Made by a program: the position numbers and the translations under genes. The notes under the pieces are model-generated. The model was not told the DNA's origin. It did no database searches and worked only from the letters and a program-made list of their open reading frames with translations. Below are positions 1 to 7,281 of a DNA stretch of 33,517 nucleotides, one piece after another. The stretch comes from JBPCRW01 sp050996405 (GTDB lineage: Bacteria; Acidobacteriota; Blastocatellia; Pyrinomonadales; Pyrinomonadaceae), in NCBI GenBank assembly GCA_050996405.1, contig JBPCRW010000297.1:1-33517 (forward strand), in the 5' to 3' direction. Position 1 is the first letter of the stretch; every line of letters begins with the position of its first letter.

Positions 1-112
1 CTTCCGTTTGAACCGAATCCGGTGCGGTTTCCTTCACCAGAGGCGAGCCGTCTTCTAAACAAAAGGCTTGCGAATCATCATAAATTTGATTACAACTTAA
101 ACATTTTTTCAT
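1..112 (-). CDS. N-terminus of a zinc-ribbon protein (partial, runs off the window)
   Basis: An open minus-strand frame starts at ATG 112 and is still open at base 1. It reads MKKCLSCNQIYDDSQAFC followed by LEDGSPLV. The CxxC pair at residues 4 and 7, a third Cys at residue 18 and the DGSPLV ending match the start of the complete protein at 22880-23740 (CPHC, then C19 and DGSPLV), so the two are paralogous at their N-termini. The family uses such a ribbon in front of a membrane helix and a periplasmic domain; here the rest lies outside the window. The start is about 90 bases after the end of the first attC-like site, so it could be another cassette gene or the resumption of the chromosome. 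No clear Shine-Dalgarno sequence was seen. Confidence 0.7.
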   Translation of the reverse strand, partial: MKKCLSCNQIYDDSQAFCLEDGSPLVKETAPDSVQTE

Positions 113-196
113 TTAGCTTTTTCTCCGAAAAGCATCAAAATACAAATTATCGTTATCTATTCCAGCGATTGAATTAACAAGAGCGAAATTGAGTTC

Positions 197-269
197 AAGC
201 AACTTCAAGTTAAAAGGCAAGTTCTAAAGAGAAACTGTCCTTGCCCTTCACGTCTAATGACTGTTAGCT
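197..269 (-). repeat. attC-like site 1 (downstream of the SHOCT gene)
   Basis: On the minus strand the site reads R'' AGCTAAC (269-263), then AGTCATTAGACGTGAA. A perfect 6-bp stem GGCAAG/CTTGCC follows, then an L' block TTAACTTGAA and R' GTTGCTT (203-197). The L'-R' part resembles the classical TTAACTCAAGCGTTAG ending of many attC sites. The R'' exactly complements the GTTAGCT that opens this gene's cassette at 1046-1040. Confidence 0.6.
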
Positions 270-309
270 GGCGCGTTTATTTACAACACCAATTTTATAG
301 TCAAGGTCT

Positions 310-999
310 TTAAGAAATAAGTAATTTACTCTTTTGTTCTACGTATTCTTCTTCTGTAATAAGTCCTTCACTTTTGAGTTTCCCTAATCTTTCTAACTTA
401 GTAATAAAATCCTCATTGTCGGAAGATTTTACTGATGAAAATTTATATCCATTTCGTGCGTATTCTCGAAATTCCGGTTGACTCCGAAGAAAATTTAGTC
501 TAGGCGCAGAATTCATTTCTGTAAAATCTTTGAAGCCTTGTTCAATTGCAAGACTCAAATGTGCAAATGCCTTGCCCTTATTTTCTTTTACAGAATAGAG
601 TTGAGCAAGATAATAATTAGTCATTGGCGCAATCGGTTGAATATCCAAAACTCTTTCAAAATCCTCTATTGCTCCGTCATCATCTTTATTTTTCATTTTT
701 TCTTTCCCTTCTCTGATTAATATACTTGCCTCTGGACTAGCGAAGGTAATATTCGGGTCGGGATTCGATGAGTACGAATCGCCCGATGAAGTCCCGCCAA
801 CAAGCATTACTAAACCGATAACGCTAAGAATTGCTCCGATAACAATAGCAACTGTGCCAGTCGAATCGGAACGAGAACCCGTTAGGCTGTTGAGCATACT
901 CATCGCTTGATATTGAGCTGAGTTCATATACAGAAAGCCAAAAATAGCGACAACGATTCCTCCGATTAATAAAAGGACACCAAACACTTTTTTTTCCAC
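310..999 (-). CDS. Membrane protein with TPR-like region and C-terminal SHOCT domain
   Basis: This 229-residue protein of unknown function starts at GTG 999, chosen because TAGGAG sits 8 bases upstream. Two hydrophobic helices lie near residues 5-25 and 48-68, so the N-terminus should be membrane embedded. Residues about 91-155 look like one or two tetratricopeptide-type helical pairs (GAIEDFERVLDIQP, then YYLAQLYS). The last 30 residues (DFITKLERLGKLKSEGLIT, then EEEYVEQK) form a clear SHOCT motif, a short helical domain found at the ends of many bacterial membrane proteins and probably used for oligomerisation. The gene fills one candidate integron cassette, starting about 40 bases after an R' site and ending about 40 bases before the next R''. 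A scaffolding or membrane-organising role is only a guess. Confidence 0.85.
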   Translation of the reverse strand: MEKKVFGVLLLIGGIVVAIFGFLYMNSAQYQAMSMLNSLTGSRSDSTGTVAIVIGAILSVIGLVMLVGGTSSGDSYSSNPDPNITFASPEASILIREGKEKMKNKDDDGAIEDFERVLDIQPIAPMTNYYLAQLYSVKENKGKAFAHLSLAIEQGFKDFTEMNSAPRLNFLRSQPEFREYARNGYKFSSVKSSDNEDFITKLERLGKLKSEGLITEEEYVEQKSKLLIS

Positions 1000-1039
1000 G
1001 ATGATTTCTCCTATGGACTTTCAAAAATTAATAAAAGAC

Positions 1040-1151
1040 AGCTAACGACCGAGTTGACGAGGGGCGAAACTGGCAACAGACAACGTGAAATTAACCACGC
1101 AAGGTTATAAAGAGAAGTTATTTAGCACTCGCGTCCAATGATTTATTCGGT
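1040..1151 (-). repeat. attC-like site 2
   Basis: On the minus strand: R'' ACCGAAT (1151-1145), spacer, L'' block ATTGGACGCGAG, a variable AT-rich middle, L' block CTCGTCAACTC and R' GTTAGCT (1046-1040). GAC..GAG of L'' pairs with CTCGTC of L' around a two-base bulge, and the AACTC-N5-GTTAG ending is canonical for attC. It shares a 15-base block (1089-1103) exactly with site 3 (2112-2126), plus nearly all of the R''/L'' end, so sites 2 and 3 are homologous. Confidence 0.65.
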
Positions 1152-1185
1152 GTGTCTTGCCAAAGAAAGGCGTTTTCAAAGTTTA

Positions 1186-2013
1186 TTACTGCCCTTTGTC
1201 AATTCCGAAATCATAGAAAAGACCTTGTGGAGCGAAAGCGTACTCTCCGGGCGGCAGGGGATTGACAACTTTGACACGATAAATCGTGTATTTCATTCCG
1301 CCGCCGACTGTTTGATTTCTCACTTCTTCAAACGTCGTCGGCACAACTGCCTCTTTGCTAAAGCCGATAGACACTCCTGTAATTCCTGCACTTCCAGCCT
1401 GAACTTCTCGCCGGTCAGATTTCGGTTTGAATCTTATTAGCACAAGATAATCTGCGGCGTTCACGTCTGAGGGAAGACCCATCTCAAATTCCGGTGTTGT
1501 ATCTGTAACACGAAGTTGTGCGTGATTGCCGTCTAGGGCAGATTGCGACTTCACTTTTCCAAATGGGTTGAATATCTGTCCGACCATATTCCCGACTCGC
1601 GCATTCGGTTGGCTTCGCTTCATCAAAATACGCTTTTCTCCGGCAATCAATGTTACGTCCGTTAGCGATACTCCCGAAGAATTGCCCATTTCTGTCTGAC
1701 CCGTAAGCGGATTGGTAGAAGAAGCCGGCTTTGTTGATGCCATTGAAGTTGTTGCTTGAGGTTGCAACATAGCCTCCAAAACTTTCTGGCTCACGCCTTG
1801 TTTCTTTAACTCAATCAAGGCTTTTGTTGAGGTGTCAAAGTTTGGTTCAGATTGTTGAATCGCTAAAACGATAGTATTTTCCGGCAATCCGGCTTTAACC
1901 ATTTCAACAACGTCAGTATTTGTCATGGTATTTTTTGTTTTTTGAGCCGCTGCTGTCAAAGTAACGAAACATAAACAAGCCGCACACATCACAACGATTA
2001 AAATTTTATACAT
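1186..2013 (-). CDS. Exported protein of unknown function, candidate cassette gene
   Basis: The start at ATG 2013 is preferred over upstream in-frame codons: AAGAGAGG lies 8 bases before it and it opens a signal peptide (MYKILIVVMCAACLCFVTLT, then AAAQ). The result is 275 residues. Residues about 30-80 (TNTDVVEMVKAGLPENTIVL through ALIELKKQGVSQKVLEAML) match a short helical module that recurs near the N-termini of exported proteins in Acidobacteriota. After a low-complexity Thr/Ser linker, the C-terminal half (residues about 105-275) is beta-rich, with no recognised catalytic motif. The start lies about 55 bases inside the R' point at 2072-2066, and an attC-like site follows the stop. Function unknown; a periplasmic or surface location is inferred. 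Confidence 0.8.
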   Translation of the reverse strand: MYKILIVVMCAACLCFVTLTAAAQKTKNTMTNTDVVEMVKAGLPENTIVLAIQQSEPNFDTSTKALIELKKQGVSQKVLEAMLQPQATTSMASTKPASSTNPLTGQTEMGNSSGVSLTDVTLIAGEKRILMKRSQPNARVGNMVGQIFNPFGKVKSQSALDGNHAQLRVTDTTPEFEMGLPSDVNAADYLVLIRFKPKSDRREVQAGSAGITGVSIGFSKEAVVPTTFEEVRNQTVGGGMKYTIYRVKVVNPLPPGEYAFAPQGLFYDFGIDKGQ

Positions 2014-2065
2014 ACTTGTTTTCCTCTCTTGTGGACGAATTCGCCCATTGTTTTTAAAACAAAGC

Positions 2066-2172
2066 CCCGAACGATTAAATTGTTGGGCGAAACCAAACAC
2101 GGACAATGTGGAATTAACCACGCAAGTTTAAAAGAATAGCTGTTTCACCTCGCGTCTAATGATTTGTTCGGT
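2066..2172 (-). repeat. attC-like site 3
   Basis: On the minus strand: R'' ACCGAAC (2172-2166), AAATC, L'' ATTAGACGCGAGG, a variable middle that includes the 15-base block shared with site 2, and R' GTTCGGG (2072-2066). CCGAAC and GTTCGG are exact complements. The AACAAATCATTAGACG opening is typical of attC sites. Just upstream, at 2188-2200, is a 13-base match to the R' end of site 1 (196-208), possibly a remnant of an older junction. Confidence 0.6.
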
Positions 2173-2262
2173 ACGGCATTTTTTCACCAAGCAACTTCAA
2201 CAACACACCACTCTTTATTCGCAGGATTTTGTAGAAAAAGCGGTGTATTATGGAAGAAACTA

Positions 2263-2790
2263 TCATCGCGGAATTTCGGAACAAGTAATTTTTTTGGGCG
2301 GCGAGTCGAACCCACTCCAAACACCTTTCTTTTTCCTAGGGTACGCACAAAATTGAGAACCTCGATCCATCCAATCTCCCCATCCATGCCAATAAGTTTG
2401 CCCGTAACCATAATACGCTGTATTCATCCTATAGACACTAAAATTCATACAGGTATTTCCTTGCCATTCGACAGGCAACGGGTCTATACCGTTAAGAATA
2501 TCTGCTCTACTGAGAGATTTAGGCTGTAAAGCATCTCCATCAAAACTCCAATATGGTTTGTTCTTACTTTCAAAAAGTCGCTCATCTGTATATATAAAGT
2601 AGGAACCACCGCAATCAGTAACTGTATTATCCCAATACTTCTTGGCTAATTTATAACCTTCAACATATAAAGCCTGTTCACGCGACATAATTGACAACTT
2701 CTTTGTTCTCCGTTTTGACTGTCCGTAAATACTATTACAGATGAACATACATACAAAAAAGCTAATTGCAATACATAGTATTTTTTTCAT
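2263..2790 (-). CDS. Small exported protein of unknown function, candidate cassette gene
   Basis: The start is set at ATG 2790 because TTTTGGAGG lies 8 bases upstream and it opens a signal peptide (MKKILCIAISFFVCMFICNS, cleavage likely near YGQ). The precursor is 175 residues. The mature part is rich in Tyr, Trp and Gly (for example YYGYGQTYWHGWGDWMD near residues 130-146). It has three widely spaced cysteines after the signal region, which could form disulfides in the periplasm. No known family was recognised. It is the most upstream of the three cassette-like genes; attC-like site 3 follows about 90 bases after the stop. No R' boundary was found upstream of it. Confidence 0.8.
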   Translation of the reverse strand: MKKILCIAISFFVCMFICNSIYGQSKRRTKKLSIMSREQALYVEGYKLAKKYWDNTVTDCGGSYFIYTDERLFESKNKPYWSFDGDALQPKSLSRADILNGIDPLPVEWQGNTCMNFSVYRMNTAYYGYGQTYWHGWGDWMDRGSQFCAYPRKKKGVWSGFDSPPKKITCSEIPR

Positions 2791-2903
2791 ACAATTTACC
2801 TCCAAAAGTGTTATCGAAATATGCTTAAAACGCGAAGATTGAATTTCAATTTTAGCGTCTTTAGCTTTTCCAAAAAGCATTGAGCTTTTAATTTAGCGGA
2901 TTG

Positions 2904-3380
2904 TTATTGTTTTTCCGCCAGTTTTTTAATTTCATCCAAATTCGCCCACAGTTCTTTTCTGACTTTTTTCGTATCAACATTGCGCGGGATTCCTTGATTA
3001 TTACTGTTTGGATAAAGAATCGCGGCGCGGGCGGAAACAAGCGTTCCGCCGTCTTGTTTAACCATTACAAAAGTTATAAGCTGATGCGGATTTTGAGCAT
3101 CTCTGCCGGCAAGCACACCAGCCATAAAGCCGGTTGCACCGCCGATTTTTTTTCTAAATACGAGTTGGTGATTGTCTTCTTTTTCCAAATCGTATTTGGC
3201 TTCGGTCATTCCTTTGATAATGACCGCGCTGGTTTTTTCCAAATCGGCGTTAATCAAAATTTCCGGCTGTTGTTTCAGCCGTTCTTCGTCTTTTTTATCG
3301 TCCTGCGCCGAAGTGTTCGCGGCGCAAAAACCGAGCGCGAGTAAAAACAAAATCAGTCCGAATGTATTCTTGGTTTTCAT
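2904..3380 (-). CDS. Small exported protein of unknown function
   Basis: The start is set at ATG 3380, which opens a signal peptide (MKTKNTFGLILFLLALGFCA, then ANTSAQ). An in-frame extension to 3461 has no such signal. The 158-residue precursor has a charged region DDKKDEERLKQQPEI, then an alpha/beta part in which a Gly-rich turn GGATGFMAGVLAG lies between predicted strands. No catalytic motif is evident. The segment INADLEKTSAVIIKGMTEAK followed by YDLEKED resembles small periplasmic proteins that handle a residue-by-residue 'state' comparison, but no family name can be given. It stands just outside the cassette cluster and ends 114 bases before the next gene's start. A weak AGGAA lies about 14 bases upstream. 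Confidence 0.75.
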   Translation of the reverse strand: MKTKNTFGLILFLLALGFCAANTSAQDDKKDEERLKQQPEILINADLEKTSAVIIKGMTEAKYDLEKEDNHQLVFRKKIGGATGFMAGVLAGRDAQNPHQLITFVMVKQDGGTLVSARAAILYPNSNNQGIPRNVDTKKVRKELWANLDEIKKLAEKQ

Positions 3381-3605
3381 ATCAAATTTTAATTTGTTCC
3401 TGTAATTTTTAATAAAAGTGAACCGCTGGCGGCACAAAAATCTTGTCTTGCCAAAAGACAATTGATAAACTGCCGTCGCTTTATTTATCTTGGCTGCTGC
3501 GGTATTAATGCTTGAATTTTCTGCTCAATGGCAAGAGATTAGAGTTTTTGCCTTATCGTGTAAATGTATTTTTGATAAAATTTTTATGAAAAATTTATTT
3601 AAATG

Positions 3606-3628
3606 TCGCATTTGGTCGCTAAATGCGA
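3606..3628. promoter_or_regulatory. Inverted repeat, candidate operator of the CadC-like regulator
   Basis: TCGCATTT (3606-3613) and AAATGCGA (3621-3628) are perfect inverted repeats around a 7-base centre. They lie 37 bases before the start at 3665, in the only AT-rich promoter-like stretch between divergent genes. No run of T follows, which argues against a terminator. Binding by the product of 3665-4633 is an inference. Confidence 0.4.
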
Positions 3629-3664
3629 TATAGATAGATACTTCTCGTTTATAAAATTACCTTA

Positions 3665-4633
3665 ATGAAATCAACCTTCAATATGTTCAAACAATATAGT
3701 TTTGACGGATTTAGAGTAGATGCGGGCAATTGCAATTTGTATTTTGAAAACGAATTGGTCAAAAATATCAACAAAAAATCGCTTCAAGTTTTAATCGTTC
3801 TGCTGGAAAAACCAAAACAAGTAGTTTCGCACGAAGAAATTATCGCGCGGGTTTGGGGAGATAATTATCACGGCGTGACAGGCAATAATGTCGCGCAGTA
3901 TATTCTCAGGCTGCGTAAGATTTTGGCGGAGTATCAACCGGAGAAAAATTTTATCGGCACTAAGCACGGCTACATTTTTTTAGAAGATGTCGTGACCGGA
4001 AACGAAACGATTAAACTCGATAACCGGCAAAACTTAGCTGCGGACAGCACCAAAGACTATTTGCCGTTGCCGGTTTTAACGCCGGATGATTCATCACCGA
4101 AAAATGTTAGTTTTCCAACAAGAAAAGATTATCATTTAAAGCTCTTGATTCCCTTCTCGATTTTGATATTGGTCGTCGTCTTCATTGCCGTCAGATATTT
4201 TTCCGCGACCGATGAAGAACAAGTCAAACAGTCTATCGAAAATTCTCAAAAGTATGAATCGCTGGTTCTTTACGAAAATCCGGCGGACTTTAACGAAAAC
4301 GAATTAAGAAAATACTGGATTGACGAACAAAATGCCGGCGATTTGGACATTATAAAAGTTAGAAACGGAGTAAAGAATCTTATCCAAAAAGGTATTTATT
4401 ACGGCAAAGAATCAAATTGCGAAAAGTTTGATTTTGTTTCGGTTGATGTGAACGAAACTAAAGATTTTGCCGTTGCGAAAACGATTGAGAAATGGTTTGT
4501 CGCAAAATATCGGACGGATGGAACACTCTTTGAAAACAAAACCATCGGACCCTATTCGATTATTTACAACCTGCGAAAAATTAACGGCAAATGGTTAATT
4601 GAAAAATCAAGCACGGCGCGGGCAGGCAGTTAA
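3665..4633 (+). CDS. CadC-like membrane-anchored winged-helix regulator
   Basis: This 322-residue protein has three parts. Residues about 10-108 form an OmpR/PhoB-type winged-helix DNA-binding domain (NKKSLQVLIVLLEKP, HEEIIARVWG, NVAQYILRLRKIL, TKHGYIF). Residues about 158-179 form one transmembrane helix (LLIPFSILILVVVFIAVRYF). Residues about 185-322 form an extracytoplasmic domain whose end (YNLRKINGKWLIEKS) resembles NTF2/IMS-like folds. This layout, without a phosphoacceptor receiver, matches one-component regulators such as CadC and ToxR, which sense on the outside and bind DNA directly. The start could also be ATG 3683; neither has a strong Shine-Dalgarno sequence. It is divergent from 2904-3380, with an inverted repeat between them, so autoregulation is plausible. 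Its target genes are unknown. Confidence 0.85.
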   Translation: MKSTFNMFKQYSFDGFRVDAGNCNLYFENELVKNINKKSLQVLIVLLEKPKQVVSHEEIIARVWGDNYHGVTGNNVAQYILRLRKILAEYQPEKNFIGTKHGYIFLEDVVTGNETIKLDNRQNLAADSTKDYLPLPVLTPDDSSPKNVSFPTRKDYHLKLLIPFSILILVVVFIAVRYFSATDEEQVKQSIENSQKYESLVLYENPADFNENELRKYWIDEQNAGDLDIIKVRNGVKNLIQKGIYYGKESNCEKFDFVSVDVNETKDFAVAKTIEKWFVAKYRTDGTLFENKTIGPYSIIYNLRKINGKWLIEKSSTARAGS

Positions 4634-4693
4634 TCTCTTCTCAAAATTTATCTGCGCTTGAGAATTCCGGTCAAAATAACCAAACTGTTTGTT

Positions 4694-5941
4694 ATGATTC
4701 CAATTTCCGAAGCGTTAAAAATTATCGAACGTGAAACTTTTTTGCTTGGAGCGGAAACGGTTGATTTGGAAAATTCAAGCGGGCGCGTTTTAGCTGAAGA
4801 TATTTTTGCCGATATGGATTTGCCGCCATTTGACCGTTCGCAGATGGACGGTTTCGCCGTGCGCGTCGAGGATGTGGCGAAAGCATCGAAAGAACATTTC
4901 GTAAAGCTGAAAATTATCGGCGAATCGGTTGCGGGAAAAGGTTTTAACGGCAAAATAAATGCGGGTCAAACTGTCAGAATTATGACGGGCGCGAGATTGC
5001 CGAAAGGCGCGGACGCGGTGCAGAAAAAAGAATTGGCGCGAGAATCCGCAGACGGTAAATCGGTTGAAATTTTTGAAGCCGTAAAACCGAATCAGCATTT
5101 TATCGTCAGAGCTTCGGAAATAAAAAAAGGCGAGAAAGTTTTGGAAAAAGGCGAAATTATTAACGCGCGAATGACGGCAATTTTAGCGGCGTTCGGATAC
5201 GCGAAAATAAGAGTTTTCAAAAAGCCGAAAGTTTCAATTTTAGCGACTGGCAGCGAGATTGTAGAGATTTCCGACGTGCCGCAAGCTGACCAAATTCGTG
5301 ATTCAAATTCGGCGAGTTTGAAAAGTTTCGCTGAAGAAGCGGGCGCGATTGTCAAAGTTTTGCCGCGTACGAAAGATGATTTTGAGAATCTCAGAACGCA
5401 GATTGCCGCAATTGTCGGATTAAACGGCGAATCCAGAATTCAGAATCCAGAATCCGAAATACTCATTCTCTCCGGCGGTGTTTCGGTCGGCGATTACGAT
5501 TTTACAAAGCCCGCTTTGCGCGAAATCGGCGCACAGATTTTCTTTGAAAAAGTCGCGCTGCGTCCGGGCAAGCCGACGGTTTTCGCGCGTTTGAACGATT
5601 GTTTAATTTTCGGTTTGCCGGGCAATCCCGTGTCGGTTGCCGTGACGTTTTATTTATTTGTCCGCCGCGCCATTTTGCAAATGCAGGGCGCGAAAGATTG
5701 CGAATTAAAATGCGGATTTGCAATTTTGTCCGAAAAAATAAAAGGCGCGAAAGAACGCGACAGCTATCTTCCGGCGAAATTGAATTTTCAAGATGCCGGA
5801 AAATTGTCAGCCGCGCCTTTGCGCTGGGGCGGCTCGTCGGATTTTGTTTCGTTTGCCAAAGCCGATTGTCTGATTTTTGTTCCGCGCGATAAAATTATCG
5901 AAGCGGGAAGAATTGTCGAAATAATTTTTTTACCGAGATGA
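4694..5941 (+). CDS. moeA: Molybdopterin molybdenumtransferase MoeA
   Basis: MoeA inserts molybdate into adenylylated molybdopterin, the last step of molybdenum-cofactor synthesis, in the cytosol. The start is set at ATG 4694 because MIPISEALKIIE is the family's usual beginning; an upstream TTG is less likely. The protein is 415 residues. N-terminal MoeA motifs include LPPFDRSQMDGFAV and the GAR/GADAVQKKE region. The MoCF-binding core has ILATGSEIV, ILSGGVSVGDYDF and GLPGNPVSVAVTFYLF, and the C-terminal beta domain (LSEKIKGAKERDSYLPA) is present. Residues about 243-256 (NGESRIQNPESEIL) sit just before the GGVSVGDYD motif and are coded by short near-repeats, so this loop looks like a small repeat insertion. 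The gene overlaps moaC by four bases (ATGA), implying translational coupling. Confidence 0.93.
   Translation: MIPISEALKIIERETFLLGAETVDLENSSGRVLAEDIFADMDLPPFDRSQMDGFAVRVEDVAKASKEHFVKLKIIGESVAGKGFNGKINAGQTVRIMTGARLPKGADAVQKKELARESADGKSVEIFEAVKPNQHFIVRASEIKKGEKVLEKGEIINARMTAILAAFGYAKIRVFKKPKVSILATGSEIVEISDVPQADQIRDSNSASLKSFAEEAGAIVKVLPRTKDDFENLRTQIAAIVGLNGESRIQNPESEILILSGGVSVGDYDFTKPALREIGAQIFFEKVALRPGKPTVFARLNDCLIFGLPGNPVSVAVTFYLFVRRAILQMQGAKDCELKCGFAILSEKIKGAKERDSYLPAKLNFQDAGKLSAAPLRWGGSSDFVSFAKADCLIFVPRDKIIEAGRIVEIIFLPR
5431..5457. repeat. Short 'ccagaat' near-repeats inside moeA
   Basis: The stretch consists of CCAGAATT, CAGAAT, CCAGAAT and CCG units. It codes for RIQNPESE in a surface loop of MoeA. 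Similar 'gaattc' sequence forms the palindrome at 14356-14387 in another gene, so this may be one family of repeat DNA tolerated in frame. Confidence 0.45.
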
Positions 5942-6405
5942 AAAAACTTTCTCATTTGAATGAAACGGGCGCGGCGGAAATGGTTGACGTTTCCTCTAAA
6001 CCCGCGACGAAGCGCAGAGCAATCGCTTCGGGAAAAATTTTGATGAGCGCGGAAACGATTGAGATTTTGAAATCGAATCAAAATCCGAAAGGCAGTCCGC
6101 TGGAAATCGCGCGCGTCGCCGGAATTATGGCGGCGAAACAAACCCAGAACCTGATTCCGCTGTGTCATCAAATCAATCTATCCAAAATAAATGTCACCGC
6201 CGAATTAAAAAATTACGGTGTTTATCTCGAAGCCGAAGCGATGACAACGGCGCAAACCGGCGTGGAAATGGAAGCGTTGACTGCTGTTTCGATTGCTGCT
6301 TTAACCATTTACGATATGTGCAAAGCCGTCCAAAAAGATATGATGATTACCGAAATTCGTCTGAAATCGAAAACCGGCGGCAAGACAAATTTTACGCGCA
6401 AATAA
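5938..6405 (+). CDS. moaC: Cyclic pyranopterin monophosphate synthase MoaC
   Basis: MoaC works with the radical SAM enzyme MoaA to convert GTP to cyclic pyranopterin monophosphate, the first committed step of molybdenum-cofactor synthesis. The 155-residue length is normal. Family motifs in order: LSHLNETGAAEMVDVSSK, ARVAGIMAAKQTQNLIPLCH, then TGVEMEALTAVSIAALTIYD followed by MCKAVQK, and GGK near the end. The conserved His of the LCH motif, the paired Glu of VEMEA and the Asp/Lys of YDMCKAV are all present. The usual LCHPL reads LCHQI here, a small departure near the active site. Its ATG overlaps the moeA stop (ATGA), so the pair is co-transcribed and probably translationally coupled. The other Mo-cofactor genes are not in the window. 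Confidence 0.95.
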   Translation: MKKLSHLNETGAAEMVDVSSKPATKRRAIASGKILMSAETIEILKSNQNPKGSPLEIARVAGIMAAKQTQNLIPLCHQINLSKINVTAELKNYGVYLEAEAMTTAQTGVEMEALTAVSIAALTIYDMCKAVQKDMMITEIRLKSKTGGKTNFTRK

Positions 6406-6413
6406 ATTCGCTT

Positions 6414-6441
6414 TTGATTCATCAGAACAATAGCGTAAAAT
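6414..6441 (+). promoter_or_regulatory. Sigma-70-type promoter for the M50 peptidase gene
   Basis: TTGATT (6414-6419) is separated by 16 bases from TAAAAT (6436-6441). This places the transcript start about 40 bases before the ATG at 6490, suggesting the peptidase/transpeptidase pair is transcribed separately from moeA-moaC. Confidence 0.45.
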
Positions 6442-6489
6442 GAACGTATAACTTTTTGAAGTTTTTTGATAGCGAGGAGTTTAGCGAAA

Positions 6490-7275
6490 ATGAGATATAA
6501 ATTAGCCGAAGACGCGCGACCGCAAATAAAGTTTTTATTGATTGCGACAGTTATCACGATTGCGCTGTGGTTTATTCCCTACGCCGATTATCTGGTTTAT
6601 CCGATTCGGCTTTTCGTGACGTTTGTTCACGAAGGCAGCCACGTTTTAGCCGCTCTGCTGACGGGCGGAACAGTCGAAAGTTTGTCCGTCGCGTCAAACG
6701 GAAGCGGCGAAGTTTATTCCGTGCCGTCTGGATTTTTCGGCGCGATTCTCACGTCAAGCGCGGGTTATCTCGGCTCGACGGCGTTCGGCGTTTTATTGCT
6801 CGTGGCGATTCGACGCGCTGTTTCGGCGCGAATCGTATTGACGGCTTCGGCAATTTTCGTCGGCGCGATGACGATTTTATTTGGACTTCTCGCGCCGTTC
6901 TGGAATCTGCTTCCGGCAAATACGACAATCGGCGGAATCGCTTTTACAGTCATTGCAGGAACGCTTTTAACTACTGGACTGCTGGCGATTGCGCGTTACG
7001 CTCCGCCGAAAGCCGCGCAGTTTGTGTTGAGTTTTCTGGCGGTGCAGTGCGTCCTTAACGCCCTGTCGGATTTGAAAGCCGTTTTCTTTTTATCGTCACC
7101 TTTTACAAATCCGATGCAAACCGACGCGGCGAATATGGCAAATGCGACCGGCATTCCCGCAATCGCGTGGGTCGTTATCTGGATTGGAATTTCCGTGCTG
7201 ATGATTTCGGTCGGGCTTCGGGTTTATGCCGTCAGCCAGAAGAAAGCGAATCACGATTTACCGTTTCAGGATTGA
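6490..7275 (+). CDS. M50B-like membrane metalloprotease
   Basis: This 261-residue, very hydrophobic protein has about six predicted membrane helices. Residues 47-51 read HEGSH within VTFVHEGSHVLAALLTGG, the zinc-binding HExxH motif embedded at the end of a membrane segment that marks M50-type intramembrane peptidases. A later DLKAVFFL region near residue 195 and TDAANMA could supply the remaining ligand, as in the M50B group. The start at ATG 6490 is supported by GAGGAG about 12 bases upstream and by the clean N-terminus; a TTG further upstream is rejected. Six bases separate its stop from the L,D-transpeptidase start at 7282, so the two form an operon. Substrates are unknown; M50 enzymes typically cleave membrane-anchored regulators, but this subgroup is uncharacterised as far as I know. 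Confidence 0.8.
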   Translation: MRYKLAEDARPQIKFLLIATVITIALWFIPYADYLVYPIRLFVTFVHEGSHVLAALLTGGTVESLSVASNGSGEVYSVPSGFFGAILTSSAGYLGSTAFGVLLLVAIRRAVSARIVLTASAIFVGAMTILFGLLAPFWNLLPANTTIGGIAFTVIAGTLLTTGLLAIARYAPPKAAQFVLSFLAVQCVLNALSDLKAVFFLSSPFTNPMQTDAANMANATGIPAIAWVVIWIGISVLMISVGLRVYAVSQKKANHDLPFQD

Positions 7276-7281
7276 GTTAAT

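Larger units (their letters stand above)
197..2172 (-). mobile_element. Integron-like gene cassette cluster (three attC-like sites, no integrase seen)
   Basis: Three same-strand genes (310-999, 1186-2013, 2263-2790) are each followed by a related site of 73-112 bases with attC layout: an R'' half, a conserved L'' block, an imperfect stem, an L' block and a GTT-starting R' half. Cassette logic holds for the first gene: its cassette begins GTTAGCT (minus strand, 1046-1040) and the R'' of its own downstream site is the exact complement, AGCTAAC (269-263). The second begins GTTCGGG (2072-2066) and its R'' is ACCGAAT (1151-1145), which pairs with a G-T wobble. Genes begin about 40-60 bases after each R' point, as in classical cassettes. 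The upstream edge of the third cassette was not found and no intI lies in the window, so this fits a cluster of attC sites lacking an integrase. The identification is inference from visible motifs. Confidence 0.6.

Noticed and set aside
2184..2529. Open frames on the plus strand across the exported cassette gene
   Set aside because: They overlap attC-like site 3 or the minus-strand gene, have no ribosome-binding site and no recognisable protein features.
3606..3628. Inverted repeat as a terminator of 2904-3380 or of the regulator
   Set aside because: It lies upstream of both divergent genes and is not followed by a run of T; an operator is more likely.
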